Notes: generated by a model not told the origin, from the sequence alone. A stretch of DNA of 12,864 nt from Nitrososphaerota archaeon (GCA_027886925.1 JAPCJN010000022.1:1-12864), one strand, 5' to 3'; shown: positions 1 to 6,421, numbered from the stretch's first letter. Numbers and translations: made by a program.

Positions 1-359
1 GTCATGACCGTGGAATCTATGCCGAGCCGCTTGTACATGGCCACGTTCTCCTTTAGGGGCTCGACCGAGGCGTCGTCGGCCCCCACGAGCAGACCCGTTT
101 CGACGTAGCCTGCCGTGCCGCCTGGCAGCTCATTTTGAAAGTTCTTGAAGAAACGATAGCTCGAGAGCGCCATCCTCGTCAGCGTCTCGGTGCTGTAATG
201 AGTGCGCACCAGGGCAGTCGACCTGCTCGTTTGACCTGCCGCGAGTTGAGAGGCCATGTCGACCAGGAGGCACTTACTCACGCCCGTCTTTGCGAGGTGG
301 TAGAGGATGCTGCAGCCGGTAGAACCTCCGCCGACGACAACGACCTCGACGTCTTGCAC
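1..359 (-). CDS. FAD-dependent oxidoreductase, DAO family (N-terminal part, cut by the window edge)
   Basis: About 119 residues are visible and the rest lies left of the window. The N-terminus is a Rossmann FAD-binding fold: a beta strand (residues 4-9), the dinucleotide motif GGGSTG at 10-15, and an acidic residue at the end of the second strand (D34, in LLVD) where FAD ribose is normally held. Next comes the stretch QTSRSTALVRTHYS (43-56), a layout typical of the DAO family (sarcosine/glycine oxidase and dehydrogenase relatives), which oxidise secondary or primary amines of amino-acid-like substrates. The substrate cannot be told from this fragment. The start is GTG at 357-359; an in-frame TAG lies two codons upstream, so nothing longer is possible. 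A TATA-like TATTTACT (plus-strand 392-399) gives a predicted leader of about 10 nt. It is divergent from the metallo-hydrolase gene. Confidence 0.85.
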   Translation of the reverse strand, partial: MQDVEVVVVGGGSTGCSILYHLAKTGVSKCLLVDMASQLAAGQTSRSTALVRTHYSTETLTRMALSSYRFFKNFQNELPGGTAGYVETGLLVGADDASVEPLKENVAMYKRLGIDSTVM

Positions 360-476
360 GGGCTATCTGCGTCCACGAGATCAGGCCCCTCTATTTACTG
401 TTGGCACCGTCGCTGATGGAAGCCCAATCCTCCATGTTTTTTTAGGAACGCAGTGGGCCGACGCCGACAGGCGAAA
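360..476. promoter_or_regulatory. Divergent promoter region, oxidoreductase / metallo-hydrolase
   Basis: This gap of about 117 bp separates two outward-facing genes. It holds a TATA-like TATTTACT (392-399) reading leftward and an uninterrupted T-run at 436-443 before the plus-strand gene. No clear Shine-Dalgarno precedes the plus-strand starts, and no operator-like inverted repeat was seen. Confidence 0.35.
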
Positions 477-1409
477 ATGAACTCTTCGAAGGTGACTGAC
501 AGGACGTCTATGATCGATACCCTGGGGATAGGGAACCGGAACACCATCGCTGTGTATGTGGTGAAGGGCGACAGGAAGACCGCCGTCATCGACTGCGGCC
601 ACGCGTCTTCCTTCGGGAACGTCCTGGAAGGGCTGCGCGAGCAGGGTGTCGCGCCCTCGCAGGTCGACTACCTGATACCGACGCACGTCCACCTCGACCA
701 CGCGGGCGCGGCGGGGCAATTACTCAAGCACATGACGCGGGCGGAGGTGTTGGCCCATGAGAGGGCGGTGCCTCATCTGGTGGACCCCTCGCGGCTCATA
801 GAGGGCGCCACCAGCGTCTTCGGCGAGCGGCTCATCGAGGCATATGGAAGGCCCACTCCGGTCGACAAGGAGAGGATCACCGCCGTCGGCGAAGAGGCCC
901 ATGTAGACCTTGGAGGAGTCACGCTTACGACGATCCACGCGCCCGGGCACGCGCCGCATCAGATATCCATCCTCGCCGAGGAGGAGCACCTGCTGTTCTC
1001 GGCGGACGCGGTGGGGCTGGTCCTTCCAGGCATCCCCACCCTCATCCCGACGACCCCTCCCCCAAATCTGGATCCGTTGAAGCTCAGACAGACGATCGGG
1101 AGGCTGAGGCAGACCGACCCCAAGATGGTCCTCGCTCCTCACTACGGCGTCCGTGAAGACGTCGACTATGTCTTCGAGCAGACTGTGCAGAGGACAGACG
1201 AATGGGTCGAGGACTTGAGGAGACTGAGCGACAGGCACCTGTCCCAGGATGAGATATCGAACGAGCTGAGGCGGAGGGTGATATCCGAGACCGGGATGCG
1301 CCCCGAAGACTTCCCCGCGCATGTGGATGTGTCTATCCGGACCAACGTGAAGGGGATCCTTCACTTCCTCGGTCGGGCCGGCCCCCAGGACCGGGGCGTG
1401 GTCTTTTAG
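477..1409 (+). CDS. Metallo-beta-lactamase-fold hydrolase
   Basis: This is a 310-residue cytoplasmic protein with a complete MBL metal site, numbered from the ATG at 477: H70-x-H72-x-D74-H75 (in THVHLDHAG), H158 (APGH), bridging D177 (FSAD) and H222 (LAPHYG). That set is what two-metal hydrolases of the glyoxalase II/LACTB2-like group use. After the core, roughly residues 235-300 form a charged helical tail ending in a small domain, comparable to the winged-helix tail of LACTB2-like proteins. Substrate is unknown; thioester, lactone or nucleic-acid hydrolysis are all possible for the fold. Starts are ambiguous: GTG 453, ATG 477 and ATG 510 are in frame. I chose 477 because residues before it are Arg-rich filler, while the first core strand begins just after 510. 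The TAG stop overlaps a possible opposite-strand stop at 1406-1408. Confidence 0.85.
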   Translation: MNSSKVTDRTSMIDTLGIGNRNTIAVYVVKGDRKTAVIDCGHASSFGNVLEGLREQGVAPSQVDYLIPTHVHLDHAGAAGQLLKHMTRAEVLAHERAVPHLVDPSRLIEGATSVFGERLIEAYGRPTPVDKERITAVGEEAHVDLGGVTLTTIHAPGHAPHQISILAEEEHLLFSADAVGLVLPGIPTLIPTTPPPNLDPLKLRQTIGRLRQTDPKMVLAPHYGVREDVDYVFEQTVQRTDEWVEDLRRLSDRHLSQDEISNELRRRVISETGMRPEDFPAHVDVSIRTNVKGILHFLGRAGPQDRGVVF

Positions 1410-1501
1410 TTAGGGTATCGAATCAAAAGGTCGTTCGTGACGACTGAGAGCGGTTGGCCGCCCCTATCTGCGTACAGAACCACCTGGGACATCGGGCTCA
1501 T
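1406..1501 (-). CDS. Possible 31-residue small protein or gene remnant
   Basis: A short minus-strand frame starts at ATG 1501 (a second ATG lies at 1492) and ends with TAA at 1406-1408, interlocked with the TAG stop of the metallo-hydrolase. The translation is protein-like rather than Arg/Ser filler: it contains QVVLYADRGGQP followed by LSVVTNDLLIRYPN. The frame remains open about 28 codons upstream of the ATG, to a TAA. No TATA box or Shine-Dalgarno was seen. It could be a real microprotein, the decayed 3' end of a lost gene, or chance. I do not recognise the family. Confidence 0.22.
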   Translation of the reverse strand: MSPMSQVVLYADRGGQPLSVVTNDLLIRYPN

Positions 1502-1724
1502 ATTGGCGGGCGAGGGGATAGTCCCGTGAGTGGATGAATGAGCGAACGAGCTCGGGACGAGCCGGGTTAGTCGATGTTAGCAACCTCGAGCGACACAAGG
1601 CTGCAGTCCCTGTCGACGTTCTGGCCCATAGAGGAAAATCTGACGCTGAAAATGACGAGTTTGAAAAAAGTTCGGCTGGCCCGCTCACTTGGGGCCAGGT
1701 CGTAGTCGATTTGCTTCGCGCCTG
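1410..1724. other. Convergent intergenic stretch, mostly empty
   Basis: These 315 bases lie between the 3' ends of the metallo-hydrolase and the thermosome. Apart from the possible small frame at 1406-1501 and a thermosome terminator near 1664, I see no RNA gene, repeat array or convincing gene. Two overlapping open frames (1534-1728 plus, 1464-1688 minus) have unconvincing composition and no start signals. The 9-mer GGTCGTTCG at 1429-1437 also occurs in the 16-bp repeat near 11360. Confidence 0.5.
1633..1669 (-). terminator. Probable thermosome terminator (oligo-T tracts)
   Basis: Read on the minus strand, the thermosome stop is followed about 55 nt later by T6 (1669-1664) and further on by T4 (1636-1633). 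Archaeal RNA polymerase terminates at such T-tracts without needing a hairpin. No strong stem precedes them. Confidence 0.45.
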
Positions 1725-3392
1725 CTAGTCGAAGTCGCCTTCGCCGCCGCCCATGCCTCCGCCTGGCGGACCCGAAGGTCCCTTCCCCTTGCCTGCAGCT
1801 ATCACGTCGTCGATGCGGAGTATCATGCATGCCGCCTCGGTGGATGACTTCACTATCTGCTCCTTTACGCTGAGCGGCTCGAAGACGTTCTCCTTGTACA
1901 TGTCCTTGACCTTTCCCTCCTTCGCCTCTACGCCGAACCACTTGCCTCCGTCAGCGTGCTTCGCCCGTATTTCCGTCATCGTGTCGATCGGGTCGAGCCC
2001 CGCGTTCGTGGCGAGACAGATCGGGATCGTCTCCATGGCCTCGGCGAACTTCTGCGCGGCGAGCTGCTCCCGTCCGTTCAGCTTCTCCGTCCATTTCATT
2101 ATCTGGAAAGCCGTCTCCGCCTCCGGGGCGCCGCCTCCGGCGACTATCGCGGGCTTCTCCACGACGTCCTTGGTGACCATCAACGCGTCGTGCATGGACC
2201 TGTCGGCCTCGTCCACTATCCTCTGTGTTCCTCCCCTGATGAGGAGGGTCACCGCCTTCGGGTTCTTGCAGCCCTCCACGAACACCCACTTGTCCTGCTC
2301 GACCTTCCTCTCTTCGACCAAGTCGGCCGCCCCGAGGTCTTTGGGCGAGAGGTCGTTGAAGTTGTTGGCGATCCGGGCTCCCGTCGCCTTTGCGAGCTTG
2401 GTCATGTCGCTCTCCTTTGCTCTCCTCACCGCGAGGATACCGGCCTTGGCGAGGTAATGCTGCGCGATGTCGTCCATTCCCTTCTGGCAGACCAGGACGT
2501 TGGCGCCGGTCGCGACGACCTTGTCGCTCATTTCCTTCAGCATGCGCGTCTCCTCGTCCAAGAACTTCTTCATCATGCTCGGGTCGCTTATGTTGAGCTT
2601 CGCGTCGAACTCCGTCTTCTCGATCTCGAAAGCCGCGTTCACCAGCGCTATCTTCGCCTTCTCGACGCGCTTCGGCATCCCTGCGTGGACGACCTCTTTG
2701 TCGAGGACGATGCCCCGGATGAGAGAGGTATCCCGGAGGGAGCCGCCTGGCTTCTTCTCTACCTTGATGTTGTCGAGGTCAACTTTGTAGGTGCCGTCGT
2801 CGCCTGTCTTCTCGGCGACCTGCAAGACCGCGTTGACAACGAGCTCTGCCAGCTCCTGTGATTCCCTCGAGACCAGCTTCGTCTGCATGCTCGTGCGTGC
2901 GATCTTGACGAGCCATTCCTTGCTGTTGGCAGGAACCTTCTCAGCAAAATCGTTGAGCACGGCGATGGCCTTCGCGGCTGCCTTGTTGTATCCCTCTACG
3001 ATTATCGTCGGATGGACTCCCTTGTCGATGAGCCCCTCGGCCTTCTCCAGCAGCGCGCCCGCGAGGATGACCGCCGACGTGGTGCCGTCGCCTACCTCGT
3101 TGTCGGTCGCCTTCGAGACCTCCACCAGCATCTTCGCTGCCGGGTGCTGCACGTCTATCTCCTTCAGCATGGTCGCCCCGTCGTTCGTGATGGTGACGTC
3201 GCCGAGCGAGTCGACGAGCATCTTGTCCATTCCCCTAGGGCCTATCGAGCTTTTCACGATCTCCGCGACCAATTTGGCCGCTTGGATGTTGTTTCGTTGA
3301 GCTTCTTTGCCTCTGGACTGGTTGCTGCCTTCTTTGAGAATCAGGACTGGCTGACCGCTGGACGTGACGCCCTGAATTGCGGTTGTTGACAT
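1725..3392 (-). CDS. ths: Thermosome subunit (group II chaperonin)
   Basis: A full-length subunit of 555 residues that builds the double-ring ATP-driven folding chamber of the archaeal cytosol. Hallmarks appear in order: GPRGMDKMLVD at 51-61 and TNDGATML at 69-76 (nucleotide pocket), GDGTTS at 101-106 (phosphate binding), the apical domain about 210-370, the HDAL catalytic-aspartate region at 401-404, VAGGGAPE at 417-424, and the Gly/Met-rich tail GPPGGGMGGG at 541-550 that hangs into the cavity. Length and motifs show an intact gene. It is the only chaperonin gene in the window; whether other paralogues exist cannot be seen. The ATG at 3392 is preceded by AGTGATC with an 8-nt gap, matching the anti-Shine-Dalgarno of archaeal 16S rRNA. 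It has its own promoter with an inverted repeat over the TATA box, which suggests repressor control, perhaps by heat or stress. Confidence 0.98.
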   Translation of the reverse strand: MSTTAIQGVTSSGQPVLILKEGSNQSRGKEAQRNNIQAAKLVAEIVKSSIGPRGMDKMLVDSLGDVTITNDGATMLKEIDVQHPAAKMLVEVSKATDNEVGDGTTSAVILAGALLEKAEGLIDKGVHPTIIVEGYNKAAAKAIAVLNDFAEKVPANSKEWLVKIARTSMQTKLVSRESQELAELVVNAVLQVAEKTGDDGTYKVDLDNIKVEKKPGGSLRDTSLIRGIVLDKEVVHAGMPKRVEKAKIALVNAAFEIEKTEFDAKLNISDPSMMKKFLDEETRMLKEMSDKVVATGANVLVCQKGMDDIAQHYLAKAGILAVRRAKESDMTKLAKATGARIANNFNDLSPKDLGAADLVEERKVEQDKWVFVEGCKNPKAVTLLIRGGTQRIVDEADRSMHDALMVTKDVVEKPAIVAGGGAPEAETAFQIMKWTEKLNGREQLAAQKFAEAMETIPICLATNAGLDPIDTMTEIRAKHADGGKWFGVEAKEGKVKDMYKENVFEPLSVKEQIVKSSTEAACMILRIDDVIAAGKGKGPSGPPGGGMGGGEGDFD

Positions 3393-3414
3393 TCTTCTTA
3401 GATCACTAAGCGGC

Positions 3415-3438
3415 TATACAACTTCGAGTTGTATATAA
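3415..3438 (-). promoter_or_regulatory. Thermosome promoter: TATA box overlapped by a 9-bp inverted repeat
   Basis: On the minus strand TTATATAC (plus 3438-3431) is a near-consensus archaeal TATA box, with its centre about 42 nt from the ATG; this predicts a leader of about 15 nt that includes the AGTGATC ribosome site. The perfect inverted repeat TATACAACT-(TCG)-AGTTGTATA at 3415-3435 covers the downstream part of the TATA box and the start-site side. Such placement is what an archaeal repressor operator looks like. The inverted repeat is seen directly; its function is inferred. Confidence 0.65.
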
Positions 3439-3474
3439 GAATTATTCGATTCCGACGGGCAGGCCGAGCCGATT

Positions 3475-3786
3475 CTAGGCGGCCTTCTTGTTGGATCTAG
3501 CCACGTATTTTTCGATCTCCTTCGCGAGCCCGACGTCCCATTTCGTTATCCCTCCCTGGTCGTGGGTCTGAATCTTCAAGGTCACTGTGGTCCAGACCAC
3601 GTGGATGTCTGGGTGATGCTCCTGCGATTCTGCTATCTTGGCGACGGCGTCGACGAACCGTATTCCCGAGAGGAAAGCCTTGAATTGGAAATCCTTAGAG
3701 ATGAAGTCCCCGTCCCTGGTCCACCCTTTCAGGGATTTCAACGCGGCGTCCACCTGCGCATCAGACAGTTTCGCCATGGCTTCCAT
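3475..3786 (-). CDS. Pterin-4a-carbinolamine dehydratase (PCD/DCoH family)
   Basis: A 103-residue protein that dehydrates 4a-hydroxytetrahydropterin, the product of aromatic amino acid hydroxylases, so the pterin cofactor can be recycled. Family signatures are present: EHHPD (56-60, catalytic His pair 57-58) and the partner THDQGGIT (74-81, His75), plus KGW near residue 20. Three in-frame ATGs exist (3798, 3786, 3777). I chose 3786 because the TATA-like element TTAATGAAT (plus 3807-3815) lies 25-26 nt upstream, the leaderless arrangement seen at several neighbours; 3777 has GGTGAT 7 nt upstream as a competing signal. No hydroxylase is in the window. Archaeal PCDs without a hydroxylase are known and may serve other pterins. 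It lies 82 nt upstream of the thermosome and may read into it. Confidence 0.93.
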   Translation of the reverse strand: MEAMAKLSDAQVDAALKSLKGWTRDGDFISKDFQFKAFLSGIRFVDAVAKIAESQEHHPDIHVVWTTVTLKIQTHDQGGITKWDVGLAKEIEKYVARSNKKAA

Positions 3787-3906
3787 CACCACTGACATCT
3801 GGGTGGTTAATGAATCCTCGCGAGGCTTCGTTGAAGGGTGAGTCGCCTCCGAGGAAGAAACGTATTAAGCGCCGCGTGCAAAAGGGGACGCGAAGGAAGC
3901 CCATCG
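3787..3906. promoter_or_regulatory. Divergent promoter region with CCTCGCGAGG palindrome
   Basis: Leftward TATA-like TTAATGAAT (3807-3815, for the dehydratase) and rightward CGTATTAAG (3861-3869, for the membrane protein) flank the gap. Between them lies the perfect 10-bp palindrome CCTCGCGAGG at 3816-3825, immediately upstream of the leftward TATA box, where the TFB recognition element is expected. Role unknown. Confidence 0.4.
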
Positions 3907-4299
3907 TTGAACAAGCAAACCTTCACGGGGGCTATCGGTGCGGGCGGCCTGGTGATCCAGATCGTCCTCGGGTTCGCCTTGGCGGGCGCCGCTTCGGCCA
4001 CAGGCAGCCTGTTGATCCTGCCGCACATGCTGATTGGGGTGGCCGGGATTGCGCTCGTCGCGTTTCTCACCTCGAGCATCTTCCTTGCGCCGAGCTCGAT
4101 GGTGACCCGCCTCCTCTACGGATTGGCGCTCGTGCTGACTTTGGGGCAGGTCGCGCTAGGGTTCAGGATACTCGCGGTACCCGACCCCATGCTTACGATG
4201 GCCCATCAAGGGATCGCAATCGCGATCCTCGTCATCTTGGCGTTGGCGAGCATGCTGGCTGCGAGGCAACGAAGAAGGTCGATGACCGCCACCGCGTAG
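3907..4299 (+). CDS. Small four-helix membrane protein, possibly heme-binding (CtaA/cytochrome b561-like)
   Basis: From TTG 3907 it encodes 130 residues with four hydrophobic segments (about 8-29, 36-60, 66-88, 98-118) and a basic C-terminus RQRRR, which should lie on the cytoplasmic side. The two hairpins share a layout: Q18-x3-G22 then H40 at the head of helix 2, and Q81-x3-G85 then H100 at the head of helix 4. This resembles the half-size archaeal heme A synthase fold, in which one 4-helix unit carries histidine heme ligands, but each CtaA half normally has more conserved His and Glu residues than I see. Treat it as a membrane protein of unknown function with a heme hypothesis. TTG was chosen because the TATA-like CGTATTAAG (3861-3869) puts transcription start near 3890, after the only other in-frame start (GTG 3838). 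Confidence 0.65.
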   Translation: MNKQTFTGAIGAGGLVIQIVLGFALAGAASATGSLLILPHMLIGVAGIALVAFLTSSIFLAPSSMVTRLLYGLALVLTLGQVALGFRILAVPDPMLTMAHQGIAIAILVILALASMLAARQRRRSMTATA

Positions 4300-4394
4300 A
4301 GGTCAGGTTCGGCGCGAGCCGTCTCTATTTTGAGTCCGTGGCCAACAGCTTTTGACCCCTCCTGGTTAAGTGCGCTCCGTCGCGGTTGAACCCG

Positions 4395-4724
4395 ATGGAA
4401 GAGAGGCCCAAGCGAGCGCAACTTCTCAAGTCTAGCGCGTCGTCGGCGACCCGAGTCTTGAGGGAGAGGGCCGAGGTGGCCTCGCTCGTAGGCGACCCCG
4501 CGACAAAGCGCGCCATCAAGCAACTCGTAAAGCCAAACTCGATCTCCGGCAAGCTGCGATCTGCAGGCGTGGCCCTGATCCTCTTCCCCGAGCCGTTCAC
4601 CGCAGTTCCCGGCGCGATCATGCTGGGCGCGTCTTTCGCGACGAAGAGGAACGAGCCGGCGAGCATCTCCTCGCTCATCGATGAGACGAGCAAGCTGCTC
4701 GATGAAATCGATTGCTCAATCTGA
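4395..4724 (+). CDS. Hypothetical protein with one hydrophobic segment
   Basis: A 109-residue protein I do not recognise. It has a charged helical N-terminal half (many Lys/Arg/Glu, with VGDPATKRAIKQLVKPN around 32-48), then a hydrophobic stretch about 54-78 containing LILFPEPFTAVPGAIMLGAS, then a polar C-terminus with an acidic helix (SLIDETSKLLDEID). The Pro-rich hydrophobic part could be a membrane anchor or a buried core. ATG 4395 is favoured over TTG 4386 because GGTTAAGT (4364-4371) sits about 27 nt upstream, giving a leaderless transcript. It lies in the same direction as the genes on both sides, with gaps of 95 and 56 nt. Confidence 0.7.
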   Translation: MEERPKRAQLLKSSASSATRVLRERAEVASLVGDPATKRAIKQLVKPNSISGKLRSAGVALILFPEPFTAVPGAIMLGASFATKRNEPASISSLIDETSKLLDEIDCSI

Positions 4725-4780
4725 TTCCGTCCGGCGAATCGTTGATAAAGAACGGTTGAAGCGTCAAGGGGCGGCATTCG

Positions 4781-5113
4781 ATGGACGTCAAGCCCACCAA
4801 AGGCATCAAGGTCAACTGCAATCCGACCAAGGAGGCGATATTCGGCGAGGACGGCGTCGAGGTGAAGAAGACCTCGATTTCCGTCGCTGAGCAACGCCTC
4901 GGCGTCCTGACCGGGAGGACACTGGCGGGGTTCGCGGAGGTCGAGATGGAGGCGATGGACGGCAAGAAGCACTGGTTTCCGACGGACGAGATGCTCACCG
5001 ACAAAGGGGAACGCCTCGTCGAAGAGGAGATAGTGATCGAGGTCCCCGCCGACGACGAGGGGGACGGTGCAGCGTCTGAGGAAGAAGCCGACGAAGAATT
5101 AGCCACTGACTAA
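4781..5113 (+). CDS. Hypothetical acidic protein
   Basis: A 110-residue protein of unknown family. Residues 1-88 look like a small beta-rich domain (alternating strands, KKHWFPTDEML at 62-72), followed by an acidic tail about 90-110 dominated by Asp and Glu, as found on proteins that bind basic partners or stay soluble at high ionic strength. There is one Cys (C13) and no membrane segment. The ATG has AAGGGG about 9 nt upstream and a TATA-like TGATAAAG (4743-4750). The stop at 5111-5113 lies inside a small direct repeat and faces the stop of the opposite gene 17 nt away. Confidence 0.7.
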   Translation: MDVKPTKGIKVNCNPTKEAIFGEDGVEVKKTSISVAEQRLGVLTGRTLAGFAEVEMEAMDGKKHWFPTDEMLTDKGERLVEEEIVIEVPADDEGDGAASEEEADEELATD

Positions 5114-5134
5114 CTTACTAGCTGACTGACTAAC
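5105..5134. repeat. Direct repeat ACTGACTAAC, two copies 20 bp apart, at a convergent junction
   Basis: ACTGACTAAC occurs at 5105-5114 and 5125-5134 with TTACTAGCTG between. The tract supplies the stop codons of both converging genes (TAA 5111-5113 on plus, TAG from 5132-5130 on minus) and holds further stops (TAG, TGA) between them. Confidence 0.6.
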
Positions 5135-5453
5135 GTGTGGTTTCTCTAGAACGCCTGACGCCGCTAAGGACCCAGCGAGGGCGAACCCATTCCTCTTCGT
5201 ATCCGTCCGAGGTCTTCACAACGACCCTATCCTCGTCCTCGTCGATGACTTCGACGACACCGTGGGAGGCCCTGTAGGAGGAATACTCCCTGTCCGAGAT
5301 GGCGATCGCCTTGTTCGGCGGGCCGCCTATGCTTCCCGTCATGCTGGCCTTCGGACCGTCGACCGAGATGTGGAGAGAAGCGTTGAGAAACTCAACATGA
5401 ACCTCTGCGCTCCTTAGCCTCCTGGGCAGTTCATGCTTGAACAAGAGCTTCAT
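5130..5453 (-). CDS. Hypothetical protein downstream of the cobalamin-binding-like gene
   Basis: A 107-residue protein I do not recognise. The N-terminal half alternates strands (EVHVEFLNASLHISVDG, 17-33) and the C-terminal half (65-97) reads like a small all-beta barrel: VVEVIDEDEDRVVVKTSDGYEEEWVRP, a Tudor/KOW/SH3-like pattern in which a strand, an acidic turn and a strand repeat. The tail is Arg-rich. That barrel reading is by eye only. ATG 5453 has TATA-like ACAAATAACG on the minus strand (plus 5475-5484) about 26 nt upstream, next to the stop of the upstream gene, so it may have its own leaderless transcript as well as read-through across the 32-nt gap. Confidence 0.7.
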   Translation of the reverse strand: MKLLFKHELPRRLRSAEVHVEFLNASLHISVDGPKASMTGSIGGPPNKAIAISDREYSSYRASHGVVEVIDEDEDRVVVKTSDGYEEEWVRPRWVLSGVRRSRETTR

Positions 5454-5485
5454 GACGGCTTGGGGAACTTTCCTCGTTATTTGTC

Positions 5486-6421
5486 TTACTGTGGCCGTGT
5501 GAGGAGTTCAGGGCTTATGCGCCTAGCGCGATCTGGTTGCATTTCGGGGCCGAACACCTCTGGGTGAATCATCTTGGCCAGGAGCTCAAGGCCGTCGACC
5601 AGGCGCGGCCCGGGCCGGGAGTAGTAAGCCGAACCGTTCGTCGCGAACACCCTCCCCGCCTTCACCGCGCCGATCGACCTCCACCCGTCGTTCCTGGACA
5701 AGAGGTGCAGGTCCTCGGCAGCACGGTATGCGTCGAACCCGCAAGGCATCAGGACCATGACGTCGGGGTCGTTAGCGAGGACGTCGCGCCAGGGGATTCT
5801 CCGGGAGTCCTGCCCCGGCCGCCCGAGCGCGTCGTGCCCCCCTGCGATCTCGACCATCTCCGGCACCCAGTGGCCCGAGGCGAAGATGGGGTCGAACCAC
5901 TCTACGCAGAAGACCTTCGGGCGGTCGAGGTCCGCTGCCGTCTCGTCGACTCGCTGGATCCTCTTCTCCAATTTCGCGACGAGGTCGTTCGCCGCCGGCT
6001 CGGCACCGCAGGCCTTGCCCACTGTCACGATGTCTTCGAGCACTCCATGAAGCCCCCTCGGCTTGAGCGATAACACCTGGCAGTCCTGAGAGAGGTCCGA
6101 CATGGTCGAGAGGACGTCCCGCAGGGACACGGAGCACACGTCACAAAGCTCCTGCGTGATGACGATGTCGGGTTTCTTCCCCTGCAGGAAGGTTCGATCT
6201 ATCGAATAGAGGCCGTGGCCGTGCGTCATGCCTTCCACCACCCGGTCGTCAATCTCCCCCTGGCCCATCTTCGACATGTCGACTAGGGGCCTGACCACCA
6301 CGGGTTTCTCCCTCGCCTCCGGGGGAAAGTCGCATTCGTGGGTTACCCCGCAAAGCTGGTCTTCCAGGCCGAGCGCATAGATCATCTCGGTCGCGCTTGG
6401 AAGGAACGAATAGATCCTCAA
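5486..6421 (-). CDS. Cobalamin-binding-protein-like (BtuF-fold) protein without signal peptide
   Basis: A 311-residue protein of the periplasmic-binding-protein-like helical-backbone family often annotated as cobalamin-binding protein. It starts directly in the fold (MRIYSFLPSATEMIYALG), with no signal peptide, lipobox or anchor, so it is probably cytoplasmic. Signatures: HEC at 28-30, TQELCDVC at 89-96, EWFDP at 174-178, GHWVPE at 183-188, and PCGFD at 226-230. The paired Cys at 93 and 96 with Cys227 recall a metal or corrin site more than a transport function. No BtuC or BtuD gene lies nearby. The start is TTG 6421; a TATA-like element (plus 6446-6453) about 28 nt upstream suggests a leaderless transcript. 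Family identity is strong, true ligand unknown. Confidence 0.85.
   Translation of the reverse strand: MRIYSFLPSATEMIYALGLEDQLCGVTHECDFPPEAREKPVVVRPLVDMSKMGQGEIDDRVVEGMTHGHGLYSIDRTFLQGKKPDIVITQELCDVCSVSLRDVLSTMSDLSQDCQVLSLKPRGLHGVLEDIVTVGKACGAEPAANDLVAKLEKRIQRVDETAADLDRPKVFCVEWFDPIFASGHWVPEMVEIAGGHDALGRPGQDSRRIPWRDVLANDPDVMVLMPCGFDAYRAAEDLHLLSRNDGWRSIGAVKAGRVFATNGSAYYSRPGPRLVDGLELLAKMIHPEVFGPEMQPDRARRISPELLTRPQ

Noticed and set aside
720..1364. Minus-strand frame of 214 codons opposite the metallo-hydrolase
   Set aside because: It overlaps the complete MBL gene with all its metal ligands; the translation has no recognisable domain.
1534..1728. Plus-strand 64-codon frame in the convergent gap
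   Set aside because: No promoter or ribosome site, unconvincing composition, and it runs into the thermosome 3' end.
1956..2861. Long plus-strand open frame of about 300 codons opposite the thermosome
   Set aside because: It is the antisense shadow of a certain thermosome gene in GC-rich sequence; composition is Arg/Leu/Val/His filler with no family motif.
4395..5113. Toxin-antitoxin pair
   Set aside because: The two genes do not overlap, appear to have separate promoters, and neither shows a toxin or DNA-binding antitoxin motif.
5486..6421. Part of a B12 ABC importer
   Set aside because: No signal peptide, and no permease or ATPase gene adjacent; only the binding-protein fold supports it.
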